Below, in pieces: positions 36,801 to 42,610 of a stretch of 64,000 nt of DNA (positions within the stretch are counted from its first letter, which is position 1; each line of letters begins with the position of its first letter). Position numbers and translations under genes: made by a program. Where the stretch lies: assembly GCA_963693305.1 (NCBI GenBank), contig OY855909.1, forward strand, positions 3,431,501-3,495,500. Direction: 5' to 3'. Source of the stretch: Meandrina meandrites. Lineage: Eukaryota > Cnidaria > Anthozoa > Scleractinia > Meandrinidae. Under the pieces are notes generated by a model. The model was not told the DNA's origin, did no database searches, and saw only the letters and a program-made list of their open reading frames with translations.

Positions 36801-38018
36801 AAACCAAGCTTTCTCTCTAAAGGACATTAAATATTTACTCCATTGTGGTGTTAGTAAGAGTTCCCATTGTGCTTCAAGAAACCGAGATAGCTTTAAAGCT
36901 CTATAAATGTTTACAAAACACCATTTTTTAGTGAATTTCGGTATTTTGAGCATGGTAGTCGGAAATCAAAAAAAAGCGATAAGAATTGCAGATCTAGTTT
37001 TAAGGTGCGCCAAGCAAAACTTAAAACAAGATATTTACAGCATCACGTTAACTTTTGCATTGTCGTTTACTCCTAGTTATATGTAAGCATCAACGATTTT
37101 TACATTAAAACACGTACGCGCTTTTTTCCTTTTTTATTTTCAAATTTCAATAACTTTTCAATTTGTGCGAAATCTTCCGTAGTCTCAATATATTATCTAC
37201 ATTCTACACCCCCACTGTTTAGTCAGCATCAACGAGTTCTATATTACGCAATGAACGGAAAGAATATGGCATTGACGTTTTAGATAACCTTTTAAACAAC
37301 AACATAGAGACCGTGAATTGCACTGTATTTCGGTTTACAACACAACACCAAAGTAACGACCAATATTTTGGTAAAACGAAATCAACGCATACATTCATTC
37401 ATTCAGTCATTTGAAATACAACATGGATTTAAAAGCGATTGGCAATCTGAGTTACAATAAATATAATATTTTTATCCTTAATGACTTCACTTACCTGGAG
37501 ATTACCTTCCAGGTCTTGAAAATACGAATAATCCCCGCCGTTGGAGTACATGACCATATACTGTTGCATCCACTCAGGGACCGCGGGATCGCCGTAACCT
37601 TGCGTGGCAATAGCAGTTATCACCATTTTCCTGCCTAAATCCACTTTAATCCAGCCGTTACTCTGGTTCGGATCACCTCTGTAACCGGGCGGCCAGCTTG
37701 ATTCGTTGAGACGGGCCCGGTGTGCTCCAAACGTTGAGAAGTCATTGTTGTAGACCGATTGGGCTGTGATTTGTATGTTCTGAATCTCACCGCTCGCCAA
37801 CCCGAGCGGCTTCCGGCAGTTTGCTGCGAAAGAAAAGAAGGCGAGAACGCGGTTACTCGTTAATCTCTAGGTGTTAATCGGATGACAAATACAGTTAGCG
37901 AAATCTTGATAGAAAAACCTGTTATCTTTGCGAGGGAGGAAGAGGCTTCGAGAAGCCGCTGTGGTCCACATTTCCCGACAACCAAGCACAAAATCACTGC
38001 GCCCAAGATAAATCTCAT
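10802..38018 (-). CDS. polycystin-1-like (PKD1 family) receptor-channel, 18 joined exons, 2513 aa
   Basis: Large multi-domain membrane protein of the polycystin-1 family, which acts with PKD2-type channels in cilia or at the plasma membrane as a sensor/cation channel subunit. Residue map: signal peptide 1-~20; F5/8 type C 36-188; SEA-like ~188-296; REJ module ~297-748; GAIN region ~749-1297 with HL/S cleavage at 1296/1297; TM1 ~1328-1348; PLAT ~1374-1490; TM2-TM6 ~1537-1758; TOP domain ~1781-2000; TM7-TM11 with pore loop at 2174-2180; tail to 2513. Exon lengths (100, 329, 133, 110, 59, 155, 733, 462, 163, 183, 126, 264, 255, 765, 237, 1266, 172, 2030 nt) sum to 7542, divisible by three, and every junction is GT-AG with matching phase. 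The F5/8C-SEA ectodomain replaces the LRR/WSC/PKD repeats of vertebrate PKD1, so no one-to-one symbol is given. The model is sequence-derived; no transcript was available. Confidence 0.94.
13095..13262. repeat. GGGTA/GTAGG pentamer array
   Basis: About 30 imperfect copies of GTAGG/GGGTA on the plus strand (TACCC in the sense of the gene), in intron 17. G-runs at 5-base spacing could form G-quadruplexes on the plus strand. It is not the metazoan telomere hexamer. Confidence 0.85.
13521..13596 (-). mobile_element. tRNA-like SINE head / tRNA pseudogene in intron 17
   Basis: Minus-strand relative of 874-945: same TCTCGTAGCTCAGTGGGTAG start, box B GGTTCGATTCC (13533-13543), and CTCG/CGGGGA acceptor ends. 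The anticodon region is degraded. It sits beside a perfect 30-bp-arm hairpin (13681-13749). Confidence 0.6.
13681..13749. repeat. perfect 30-bp-arm hairpin in intron 17
   Basis: Positions 13681-13710 are the exact reverse complement of 13720-13749, with a 9-base loop (AAGCTCTGC). Direct repeats of CACAAAATCAAAT flank the SINE-hairpin block (13467-, 13747-), suggesting one insertion with target duplication. Confidence 0.8.
13945..14050. mobile_element. palindrome just inside intron 17
   Basis: Arms AACGTGAT..AATATTTGCA and TGCAAATATTGATCACGTT, plus AACTCGGAAAAAAGTCCGAG facing CTCGGATTTTTTCCGAGTT, make a ~50-bp-arm hairpin. It starts 26 bases past the exon 17 donor. Confidence 0.72.
14077..14248 (-). 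CDS. exon 17: start of polycystin TOP domain
   Basis: Residues 1781-1838. It encodes NSPPAFWKWTNKILVPGLYN, VRWYNGDPF, ENFMVGMPRLRQARIRP, matching the conserved F-W-x-W-L-x-x-x-L-x-P-x-LY and N-x-x-x-G-x-PRLRQ-R signatures after TM6. The acceptor ends in AAG rather than CAG or TAG, after a CTTTTTTTTCCC tract. Donor G/GTGAAA, phase 1, with a 106-bp palindrome starting 27 bases into the intron. Confidence 0.92.
14593..15858 (-). CDS. exon 16: PLAT domain and TM2-TM6
   Basis: 422 codons, phase 0. PLAT/LH2 domain (residues ~1374-1490): YEISVQTGMWKGYGTTANIG, then KIWHDNSGKNPAWFFQQVKI with the W-H-D-N-S-G motif. This is the cytosolic lipid- and Ca-binding module after TM1 in polycystin-1. Five hydrophobic segments follow at ~1537-1557, 1580-1599, 1623-1648, 1663-1690 and 1738-1758. 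The long cytosolic loop before TM6 contains SGGKDSHVAPP. Acceptor CTCATTTCAG, donor CGG/GTAAGTA. A strong palindrome lies 25 bases upstream of the acceptor. Confidence 0.95.
15859..17144 (-). other. intron 15
   Basis: Beyond the palindrome at 15884-16035, only AT-rich sequence without features. A short imperfect GTTGTTGTTGCTG run lies at 16770. Confidence 0.8.
15884..16035. mobile_element. palindromic MITE directly upstream of exon 16 acceptor
   Basis: Left arm AAATGAAATGATCCT (15884-15898) pairs with AGGATCATTTCATTT (16021-16035). Pairing continues through CAGTGTGAAA/TTTCACACT and AGCAATTGCATTTTTTA/TAAAAAATGCAATTGCT. Only ~25 bases separate it from the splice acceptor at 15859. Confidence 0.75.
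17145..17381 (-). CDS. exon 15: GPS cleavage site and first transmembrane helix
   Basis: 79 codons, phase 0. It encodes NIHCLCTHLSAFGGDLL: the C-x-C-x-HL/S autoproteolysis motif, so cleavage after Leu1296 is expected and the catalytic His and nucleophile Ser are present. TM1 is NFVVLATVCAIFGLYFVGLV, followed by a basic stop-transfer ARKADKK. Acceptor GTTTGACTTCAG, donor AAG/GTAGGC. Confidence 0.94.
17886..18650 (-). CDS. exon 14: GAIN beta subdomain, two furin-type sites, first half of GPS
   Basis: 255 codons, phase 0; acceptor ATTTGCCCCTAG, donor AGG/GTAAGA. The beta subdomain includes VYVRYKTKPT and HVGVHYVGIRFPG. Two furin-like R-x-K/R-R sites, RVRR (1209-1212) and RQKR (1220-1223), lie in a loop with two Cys, followed by a Thr/Pro-rich stalk (TPPTTPPPTP). 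It ends with the GPS opening CLYWSETEQAWTDYGC. Normal GAIN domains do not have such furin sites here. Confidence 0.93.
19049..19303 (-). CDS. exon 13: GAIN region, linker and helix
   Basis: 85 codons, phase 0. Acceptor TTTACTTTCAG, donor CAG/GTAGGTG. It encodes SKKTAEKTLKLMDKVGSSLL, VFKTKSLAMMLDRQVPSKI and a Gly/Asp-rich patch (GGKKLGDGEGDGG). The first helix and the S-L-A-M-x-L-D-R strand resemble the transition from the helical to the beta part of GAIN. Confidence 0.87.
19660..19923 (-). CDS. exon 12: GAIN region with poly-Glu tract
   Basis: 88 codons, phase 0. A helix (ENAVNLLENTANFVSSQL, QDVGASLLHGISNVMSA) typical of polycystin GAIN is followed by twelve consecutive Glu (residues 906-917; DNA 19726-19761) encoded by an almost pure GAA run. 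A Lys-rich stretch (EKEKKKAAKGK) follows. Acceptor TATATCGCAG, donor AAG/GTACTA. Microsatellite length here probably varies between individuals (inference). Confidence 0.88.
20269..20394 (-). CDS. exon 11: GAIN region, helical part B
   Basis: 42 codons, phase 0. Acceptor TTTTTTGTTCACAG, donor CAG/GTCTGA (non-optimal at +4 to +6). It encodes LKNTIIDQMSTVEVTSIEQV and TQMAAVVALATEQKDEIS, matching the helical GAIN motif of R/K-xx-L-I-x-x-L followed by A-x-A-L-A-x-x-T. It is separated from exon 10 by the longest internal intron (5.8 kb). Confidence 0.86.
22342..22523. mobile_element. palindromic MITE with tRNA-like inner stem
   Basis: Outer arms (left GCTACACTGTAAATCCTGACC, right GGTTAGGATCTACTGTGTAGC) pair, and so do inner blocks. 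The inner part (22394-22473) has a perfect 7-bp stem GCTCAGG/CCTGAGC and a GTTCGAATC loop like a tRNA acceptor and T arm, but no box A. Lies in intron 10. Confidence 0.6.
23342..23487. mobile_element. palindromic MITE in intron 10
   Basis: The block ATTGGACTGGAACTAG at 23354-23369 is mirrored by CTAGTTCCAGTCCAAT (23454-23469), with further pairing outwards to GTATTC/GAATAC. No coding content. Confidence 0.65.
24120..24490. repeat. degenerate ATGGATGCATGGCAAAGG minisatellite
   Basis: Imperfect repeats built from ATGGATG and GCATGGCAAAGGATA across ~370 bases in intron 10. The long Pro/His/Ser-rich open frames on the minus strand are a by-product of this periodicity. Confidence 0.75.
24896..25004. 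repeat. (TTG)7 then (AGA)29 microsatellite in intron 10
   Basis: 24917-25004 is an uninterrupted GAA-type run of about 29 units, preceded by about 7 TTG units. The transcribed strand reads TTC. A second, coding GAA run is in exon 12. Confidence 0.95.
26169..26351 (-). CDS. exon 10: GAIN region, helical part A
   Basis: 61 codons, phase 0 both sides (GTAG acceptor, TCT/GTAAGT donor). It encodes VEAMPAEDVSGTLMN, LLKSGDVDKAATMAYAVLSM and SEGQMNSEDKK. The pattern of a short repeat then an amphipathic helix ending in S-x-L/V is how the GAIN helical subdomain of polycystins begins. Confidence 0.87.
26457..26643. mobile_element. palindromic MITE in intron 9
   Basis: The arms pair over ~80 bases: AAACGAGTCCTCGTGCGAAA against TTTCGCACGAAGACTCGTTT, and AGGCCATTTTCGAGTTGCC against a matching right end. 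The whole 629-base intron is mostly this element. Confidence 0.7.
26981..27143 (-). CDS. exon 9: REJ module C-terminus
   Basis: Acceptor TTACAAAACGTGACATGCAG, donor ATG/GTATGTC; phase 2 in, phase 0 out. It encodes YHTNTGGVVMQKG, TRLPLGNPLHGYAI and LEIQIIDSLGAATLDILVVM. The LP-x-G and D-S-L-G-A pieces are the final strands of the REJ module. From here to exon 16 all exons are phase 0. Confidence 0.9.
27715..28176 (-). CDS. exon 8: REJ module, second half
   Basis: Acceptor TTTCATTCAACAG, donor AA/GTAAGTT; phase 2 on both sides. It encodes CKINCGSKVTANKRMIIEST-C and KGYNWTLYML, the conserved REJ pattern of paired cysteines followed by Y-x-W-x-L. It ends in a strand pair with LPLSYEF, the usual hinge before the LP-G-x strand of the module. 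A very acidic loop (YLDDDTSEESE) is present. Confidence 0.93.
28637..29369 (-). CDS. exon 7: REJ module, first half
   Basis: Residues ~296-540. It opens DYLCRPPEVHVQL, the C-x-P-P-x-V motif that starts receptor-for-egg-jelly modules, and contains the hallmark DATDSYDP...ITFKWLCRR segment. Acceptor CATTTTGGCAG, donor AA/GTAAGTG; phase 1 in, phase 2 out. REJ modules form beta-sandwich repeats N-terminal to the GPS in polycystin-1 and sea-urchin sperm REJ proteins. Several N-glycosylation sequons (NKT, NTS, NLT, NRS, NHT) fit an ectodomain. Confidence 0.93.
29629..29783 (-). CDS. exon 6: SEA-like domain, C-terminal part
   Basis: Acceptor CCTTTCTTCAG, donor C/GTGAGTA, phase 2 in and phase 1 out. 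It encodes SPQTSGAETKLAAEVKIECI and continues through VHDVTAALTSSLLANEG to VKLQYP, matching the strand-helix-strand end of an SEA fold. SEA assignment rests on pattern and position, so alternatives among small extracellular folds remain possible. Confidence 0.85.
30109..30167 (-). CDS. exon 5: SEA-like domain, middle
   Basis: A 59-base exon with acceptor TTCCTTGTAG and donor AG/GTACAC. Frame 0 encodes VKYVLERTPGFLSSSLLRF and leaves AG (phase 2), completing Ser with the first T of exon 6. It fits the SEA helix and turn before the central beta strand. The GSVVV-type self-cleavage motif of mucin SEA domains is not present. Confidence 0.85.
30742..30851 (-). CDS. exon 4: start of SEA-like domain
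   Basis: Acceptor CTTTTGTAG; phase 1 in, phase 0 out (GAG/GTAACT). It encodes C-YYFVVWLMLAEFSFTTTYM, then DSQTTEHQVIAGDVMAE. The pattern xxFxFTTTYxD followed by a helix is how SEA domains begin. The previous exon is 3.2 kb upstream; the next is 574 bases downstream. Confidence 0.85.
31480..31756. mobile_element. CAGGGGCGGATCC MITE (hAT-like ends) in intron 3
   Basis: Terminal inverted repeats CAGGGGCGGATCCAGG (31480-31495) and CCTGGATCCGCCACTG (31741-31756), with G-rich runs inside each end. A relative lies inverted at 59300-59754. Confidence 0.8.
33583..33855 (-). CDS. hypothetical 90-aa two-helix membrane protein ORF nested in intron 3
   Basis: Unrecognised. Complete ATG-to-stop ORF, same strand as the host gene. 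It has an N-terminal hydrophobic segment (QFYLTLALFPGAIFCSVFTH), a 25-residue acidic middle (VQNPDQVVWFEDEPHIDL), a second helix (CAIITLFVFVSVLTITYAAF) and a short tail LIKRRHCAIDSYD with a basic stop. Composition is protein-like rather than random. It cannot be an exon of the polycystin: the nearby acceptor-like AG would enter in the wrong frame. Alternatives: a fragment of an older multi-pass gene (faint resemblance to TM9SF end helices) or chance. Confidence 0.35.
   Translation of the reverse strand: MKLMQFYLTLALFPGAIFCSVFTHFLFILYETLAYEMSFVQNPDQVVWFEDEPHIDLCAIITLFVFVSVLTITYAAFLIKRRHCAIDSYD
34030..34162 (-). CDS. exon 3: F5/8 type C domain, C-terminal third
   Basis: Acceptor TTCTTTTATTTAG, phase 0. 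It starts MFTGNKDSNT and continues to FAVRMELYG, the typical end of a discoidin domain. The closing cysteine codon is split: the exon ends GGC-T before GTGAGT, and exon 4 starts GT, restoring TGT. A second possible donor 7 bases later (GAGTCAG/GTGGGT) keeps phase too but is weaker and would displace the shared Cys. Confidence 0.9.
34290..34551 (-). mobile_element. tRNA-derived SINE in intron 2
   Basis: Minus strand head carries Pol III box A (TGGTGCAGTGGT, 34532-34543) and box B (GGTTCGATTCT, 34490-34500), followed by a body with CTCGTCCTTGCTCCAAGGG and TTCTCCGGGTTCTCCAG. This body type recurs in anthozoan genomes (from memory). It is an interspersed element, not a working tRNA. Confidence 0.75.
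35613..35767. repeat. dispersed copy of 44977-45130
   Basis: Shares AAAAACAACCAAAACACAAC and ATAATCACCGCACCG...GTGAAATAAACCGACGAA in the same order and orientation. Located in intron 2. Confidence 0.72.
37495..37823 (-). CDS. exon 2: F5/8 type C (discoidin) domain, N-terminal two thirds
   Basis: Acceptor TTTCTTTCGCAG, phase 1 in, phase 0 out at CAG/GTAAGTG. Residues 34-143 begin NCRKPLGLASGEI, the usual discoidin start with the first disulfide cysteine, then SSWPPGYRGDPNQSNGWIKV, VDLGRKMVITAIATQG and a YMVMYSNGGDYSYF segment. This fold binds glycans or anionic lipids at cell surfaces; the ligand is not predictable here. It is the common acceptor for the three candidate first exons. Confidence 0.93.
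37919..38018 (-). CDS. exon 1 (proximal first exon): signal peptide
   Basis: Encodes 33 residues beginning MRFILGAVILCLVVGKCG, a classic signal peptide with one basic residue and a hydrophobic core. The ATG at 38018 is the first after an in-frame TGA 15 bases upstream. The donor follows ...AACAG at 37918 (GTTTTT, weak). The exon ends in phase 1; its last G joins the first CA of exon 2 to make Ala. The intron to exon 2 is only 95 bases, typical of an ancestral first exon. Confidence 0.82.
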
Positions 38019-38569
38019 ATTATGGTGCAATCATTCAAAGCTGTGCTTCGAAGGCTTACACAAAGCAACTGGGAAGAAATGCAGTACGGACAGAAGCAGG
38101 AACTTGAGTCATATAACAACTTTTGCATATTGCCAACTGCGTGGATTTTCCCGCCCCACGCATCTAAATTTCACTTAAGAGTTATCACCTGAGTATAACA
38201 TATTCACGTTGCCGTTAAAAAAACAACCGCTGGCCAGGTCTTAAAAAACATCTGCCGTCATCACATTGCACATGCGCAGGTTAAACAGCTTTATATTTCG
38301 ATGAGTCACAATGCTGGGATCTTAGTGAAAGTCGACTACAAGAATAAAGCGGGCGTTTGTGATACAAAACCAGAACCGCAGAAGGAAAACATTACCAACC
38401 ACACACAGCCACCAAACAGAATTCGCCAAAACAATTCGATTGTTTTGTAGACATTTTATGAATAAGTAATCACCGATAGGTCTGCGGAGCAGGTTGAATA
38501 TAAACCAGAACAAATAATGTTTATAGCTTATTTATTTTGCACATTCTGTAAGAGCAATGTGCACAACCA

Positions 38570-39650
38570 CTAAATAGTCGGGGAGCATATGTTAGAGAAA
38601 TAGCTCCCGTAGGCATTTTGAGAAGAAAGCAAGCCAGTGGCCTAGAAGTGTTAAGTAGACCACAAGGAACTCAAAAAATGTTGTTGACAATTTTGTAAAG
38701 CGCCGCGAGGGTATTAATAGGATGTTTAAAAATGACCTGTGTGATCCAGCATGGAAACGAGGCTGAAAAGTTTTAAATGGCCATAACTTCTTTCTAGTTG
38801 GAGAAATATCAACCAAACTAACCAGATATGCTAAGTAAACAACACTCTAGCTAGTAGAACAGTTATTTCTCTCAGTTATTTCTATATACGAGGGTCACGT
38901 GATAGATCTAGCATGAAATCGAGGCTGGAAAGCTACCAATTGAAAAGGTGAATATGGATGGTGGAGTGGAGGCCTAACTCAGGGGATATACTTGCTAGAC
39001 ATCCCTGAACCCAGCAAATTGCTAATGTTTGTTAATGAGAGTCACATGATTGATCTAGCGTGGAAACGAGGCTGTCAAGTCTTGCTTGATGAAATGAAAA
39101 AAATGTATTTATAATCATGGCCATAATTCCTACATTTTATGAAATTTACATCTTTTTTTGGAGCTGTTTACTGTACTCTGTATGAGAAGAAAAATACCAT
39201 TTACTCTTTTCTAATATCGCTTTTCTTTCCAGATAGTATAAGGAGTATTCTTATTCTGTGCGTTAGATCTGCCATCGATATAGGGGATATGTAGAAAGTT
39301 ACAAGGTGACCTTTTGACACCTCATGAAGCCCAGTCTGATTTTCAAGTGAAGAGTGAATAAATCTCTTTGGAGTGAGAAGACACAGTGCCTCTCTTGTTT
39401 CTAAACCATAGGCATTTTCCTTTGTTCGACAAGCCTGATTGCCACGTCCTATTACAAGCTTACCATCCTATGTTTGTGAGGTCACAGCATGCCCCATATA
39501 AATATTCAAATTTTCTCGCTAATCGCTATTTTAAACATTTAAGCTTCCTAACATTGGCTTCTACTGCTGTCCTTTTGCAATAAAATGAATTAGAAATATG
39601 TTCGCAATGTTTAAGTTGGTTTTATGCAGTTTTTTTGACGATTTGAGTGA
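38570..39650 (+). repeat. left arm of ~1-kb inverted repeat flanking the Penelope-like element
   Basis: Reverse-complementary to 41745-42610 over most of its length. For example the 60-residue translation from 38816 leftwards is nearly identical to that from 42365 rightwards (shared VDISPTRKKLWPF), and 39440-39600 mirrors 41790-41950. The left arm holds ~300 extra bases (39100-39400) absent from the right. These could be inverted Penelope pLTRs or the arms of a foldback DNA transposon. Confidence 0.8.
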
Positions 39651-40339
39651 TGCTTCTGGAATGTAAATTGCATAAATTGTTCCAGCTACTGGTACATATC
39701 ATGGTAAATCGGCAAATGTACGACCTAATTTGATATTCCAGCAAGGTTTAAAAGAACTATTCGCGAACTGATCGGATTCAAATTAGGCCAGATTATAGTT
39801 CAAAGACTGTTCTTTCAAAGACCGGGAGCTCTTACTAAAGCGAGTAGGGGAAACATATTTTTTCGGCTACATTCTAGAGGCGGTATCCAATTCTTGGATG
39901 TGGAAGTTTAAACTTTAGCAAGGGCCAACGGACAAAACAAAGGAACCGGATCCTGTTGGATCTGATCAGCTAAATGTAGGAATACAAGTAACTGAAAAAC
40001 AGAAAAGCTGACCGTACGGTTGGACTGAACTATTGTATTTCCAATATTTCGTTAAGCACGGCCTGACTTCTTCAGGGAATGAGCAACTGAAGAAAAAACG
40101 TTACAATTTAAGCAACAAAGACAAAAAATAATAAGATAACAATTCAAAAACTAACAGTTGAAACAAAACCAACGGATAAACAAACGAGTCCTAATAAACA
40201 AGATAAGGTGCACCTACAAACGGTTATAGATAAAGCACATTGTATAGCATATTTCATTTCTTCCCATTTGTTTATACCCTTGGCTTCAAGGGTTTCACCC
40301 CTTTCGATAAGATACGCTTCCCTAGCTTTACGTATAGCG

Positions 40340-41002
40340 TCACGAGATGAAATGCATGATTTCTAGTGGGATAAGTTCTATGTCACTAGGTGTATGATCG
40401 TCGGATAGAAAATGGTCTGAAATTGCAGTAGGTCTGGAGGTGGGGATGGGTCTGTCTACTGGTCGTCGGTGTTCATTAAAACGGTCTTTAAGTTGTCTTT
40501 TAGTCTCGCCTATGTATTGTTTGTTGCAATGTTGACAGCGTACTATGTTTTTGGAGTTACAGTCTATCTGATCAGGGATAAGTATAGTTTCCCCAGTGGC
40601 AGAAAAAGTGTAGTAAATGCGGCCGTCGGTGTTGTAGTGGCAAGTAATGCAGTTGTTGCCGCATCTAAAGGATCCCTCGGAGAGGTTGGTTTGTGTGACA
40701 GTCCGTAATTTCAATTTAACTCAAATGTCACTAAGGTTGTCAGTCCGTCGAAAAGCAACAAGAGGTACAGATGTAAATACGTTGGTGCAACGTGGTGAAG
40801 AAGATAGAATACTTAAGTGTTTTTGTATGATAGAAGATACGGGAAGGGTTGTAGGTGATGACAAGAGGAAAGCAACTGGGTTGGTTGGATGTGGCCTGAC
40901 TGGGTTTGAGTGTTTCGTTGCATGTGATAGCATGAACGCGCTGGATCTCGTGTTTGAGGAATAAGCGATTGTAGTAGTCATAAAGGTATTGGATAAGTTC
41001 AT
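40340..41002 (-). pseudogene. Penelope-like connector and GIY-YIG endonuclease fragment
   Basis: The upper part (40721-41002) ends with FTSVPLVAFRRTDNLSDI, the RT-EN connector hallmark. After one stop codon in the same frame it continues SFRCGNNCITCHYN and RCQHCNKQYIGETKRQLKDR, then FNEHRR. This is the cysteine-rich CCHH-type knuckle plus the GIY-YIG core (here QYIGETKR). Ends at the TGA at 40340. Confidence 0.86.
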
Positions 41003-41050
41003 TAGTTCGTAATGTAAAAGTCTGGTCAGAAAAGCATATGTGTCGTAGTC

Positions 41051-41686
41051 TTAGGGCGAGGCTGAATGGAATGGCTCGTTTGGTGCGTAAGGGGTGAAAT
41101 GGAGGTACTGATGTTTGTCTGTAGGTTTAGTATAGAGATCTGTCTCAACTATACCAAACCGGTTGAGAGAGACCTGTACGTCAAGAAAAGAGATAGATGT
41201 AGATGGATGTGACAAAGTGAATTTGATAGTGGGATGAAGGTTGTTGAGGTAAGAGATGAAGTTAATTAGGTCATTTTCCGTGTGCGTCCATATCATGAAA
41301 ATGTCGTCAATGAAACGCCACCAAGTATGTGACTGGTGTGGCGCATGCAGGAGTGCGTCTGTCTCGAATTTAGCGAGGAATAGATTCGCGCATGATGGAG
41401 CCATGCGTGTTCCCATGGCTGTGCCGTGTTTTTGGATGTAATAGTTGTTGTTGAAATCGAAAATGTTCATGTTGAGAATCATTCTGAGGAGGTCGCAAAG
41501 GACCTCTGTACGTATGGTGGACGTAGAGCGCTCGCGGGTGTCGAGGAAGTGCCAACAAGCGCCAACATCGAGTGTGAAAAGTATGGTGCTACTAGGTAAC
41601 TGTCCAAGCGGGTCAAGATTAATGAGGAAATGTGTCGCGTCTTTGATAAAGGATGTCGTTTTGTGAACGAGATGTGGAAGTTGCAC
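41051..41686 (-). pseudogene. Penelope-like reverse transcriptase fragment
   Basis: 211-codon open stretch. It contains TLDVGACWHFLDTRERSTST, where the active-site region usually starts, the thumb-side NNYYIQKHGTAMGTRMAPSC, ANLFLAKFE and WWRFIDDIFMIW with the catalytic-type F-I-D-D box, then SISFLDVQVSLN. All are Penelope-type RT motifs. The N-terminal part is missing. Homologous residues continue beyond the stop in the +1 frame (LRHICFSDQTFTLRTNEL). Confidence 0.88.
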
Positions 41687-41744
41687 ACCTTGTGTAAATA
41701 TTAATATTCTATAACCGAGTCAAAACTTAAACTCCTAGAACTGC

Positions 41745-42610
41745 TCTCGCACTCTTCAAAAAACTGTAAAAAAAACAAACTTAAACATTGCTAAAATACT
41801 TCTAATTAATTTTATTCCAAATGGACAGCAGTAAAAAGCCGATTTTAGGAAATTAAAATTCTTACAATAGCGATTAGCGAAAAAATTGGAATATTTATAT
41901 GGGGCATGCTATGACCTCACAAACATAGGATGGTAAGCCTGTGGTCATATTATGATTTATGGTTCACCAATAATTGATGGCACGACAATCAATTGAATCA
42001 ATCTGTACTGTTTTTGTGGCTCCAGATAATGTGGCTTTTTTTTGAACGGGATGACATACATACATTTTTAACGGGATGACACACATGTTCTTTTCATTTT
42101 CATCAAGCAAAACTTTCCAGCCTCGTTTTAATGCTAGGTCAATCATGTGACTCTCATTAATAAAAATAAGCAATTTGCTGGGTTCAGGGCTGTCTAGCAA
42201 GTATATCTCCTGAGTTAGGCCTCGACTCCACCATACATATCGAGCCTTTTTCAATGGGTAGCTTTACAGCCTCGATTTCATGCTAGATCTATCACGTGAC
42301 CCATGTATATTGAAATAACTGTTCTACTAGCTAGAGTGTTGTTTATTTAGCATATCTGGTTAGTTTGGTTGATATTTCTCCAACTAGAAAGAAGTTATGG
42401 CCATTTAATACTTTTCAGCCTCGTTTCCATGCTGGATCACACAGGTCATTTCTAAACATCCTATTAATACCCTCTCGGCGCTTTACAAAATTGTCAACAA
42501 CATTTTTTGAGTTCCTTGTGGTCTACTTAACACTTCTAGGCCACTGGCTTGCTTTCTTCTCAAAATGCCCACGGAAATACATTAGCTCCCGGACTAAAAT
42601 GTAATACACC
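41745..42610 (-). repeat. right arm of ~1-kb inverted repeat
   Basis: Partner of 38570-39650 in opposite orientation. The inner boundary is near 41745, shared with left 39650 (GCAATGTTTAAGTT). The outer boundary is near 42605. Divergence of roughly a tenth, by eye, indicates an old insertion. Confidence 0.8.

Larger units (their letters stand above)
34163..37494 (-). other. intron 2
   Basis: Carries the tRNA-derived SINE (34290-34551) and the dispersed repeat at 35613-35767. 35800-37490 is AT-rich without recognisable elements. Confidence 0.75.
40030..41690 (-). mobile_element. decayed Penelope-like retroelement (RT + GIY-YIG)
   Basis: A 5'-truncated reverse transcriptase is followed, in the right order and spacing, by a GIY-YIG endonuclease, the diagnostic combination for Penelope-like elements. 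The 3' flank on the minus strand has CCTGAAGAAGTCAGGCCGTG followed by CTTAACGAAATATTGG, a tail style common in this class. The reading frame is broken by frameshifts near 41050 and 40850 and a TGA near 40718, so it is dead. It sits between the middle and proximal first exons, antisense to nothing known and in the host gene's orientation. Confidence 0.88.

Noticed and set aside
39990..40110. Hammerhead ribozyme of Penelope-like elements
   Set aside because: The CTGATGA...GAAA core was not found; a CTGATCAG nearby does not match.
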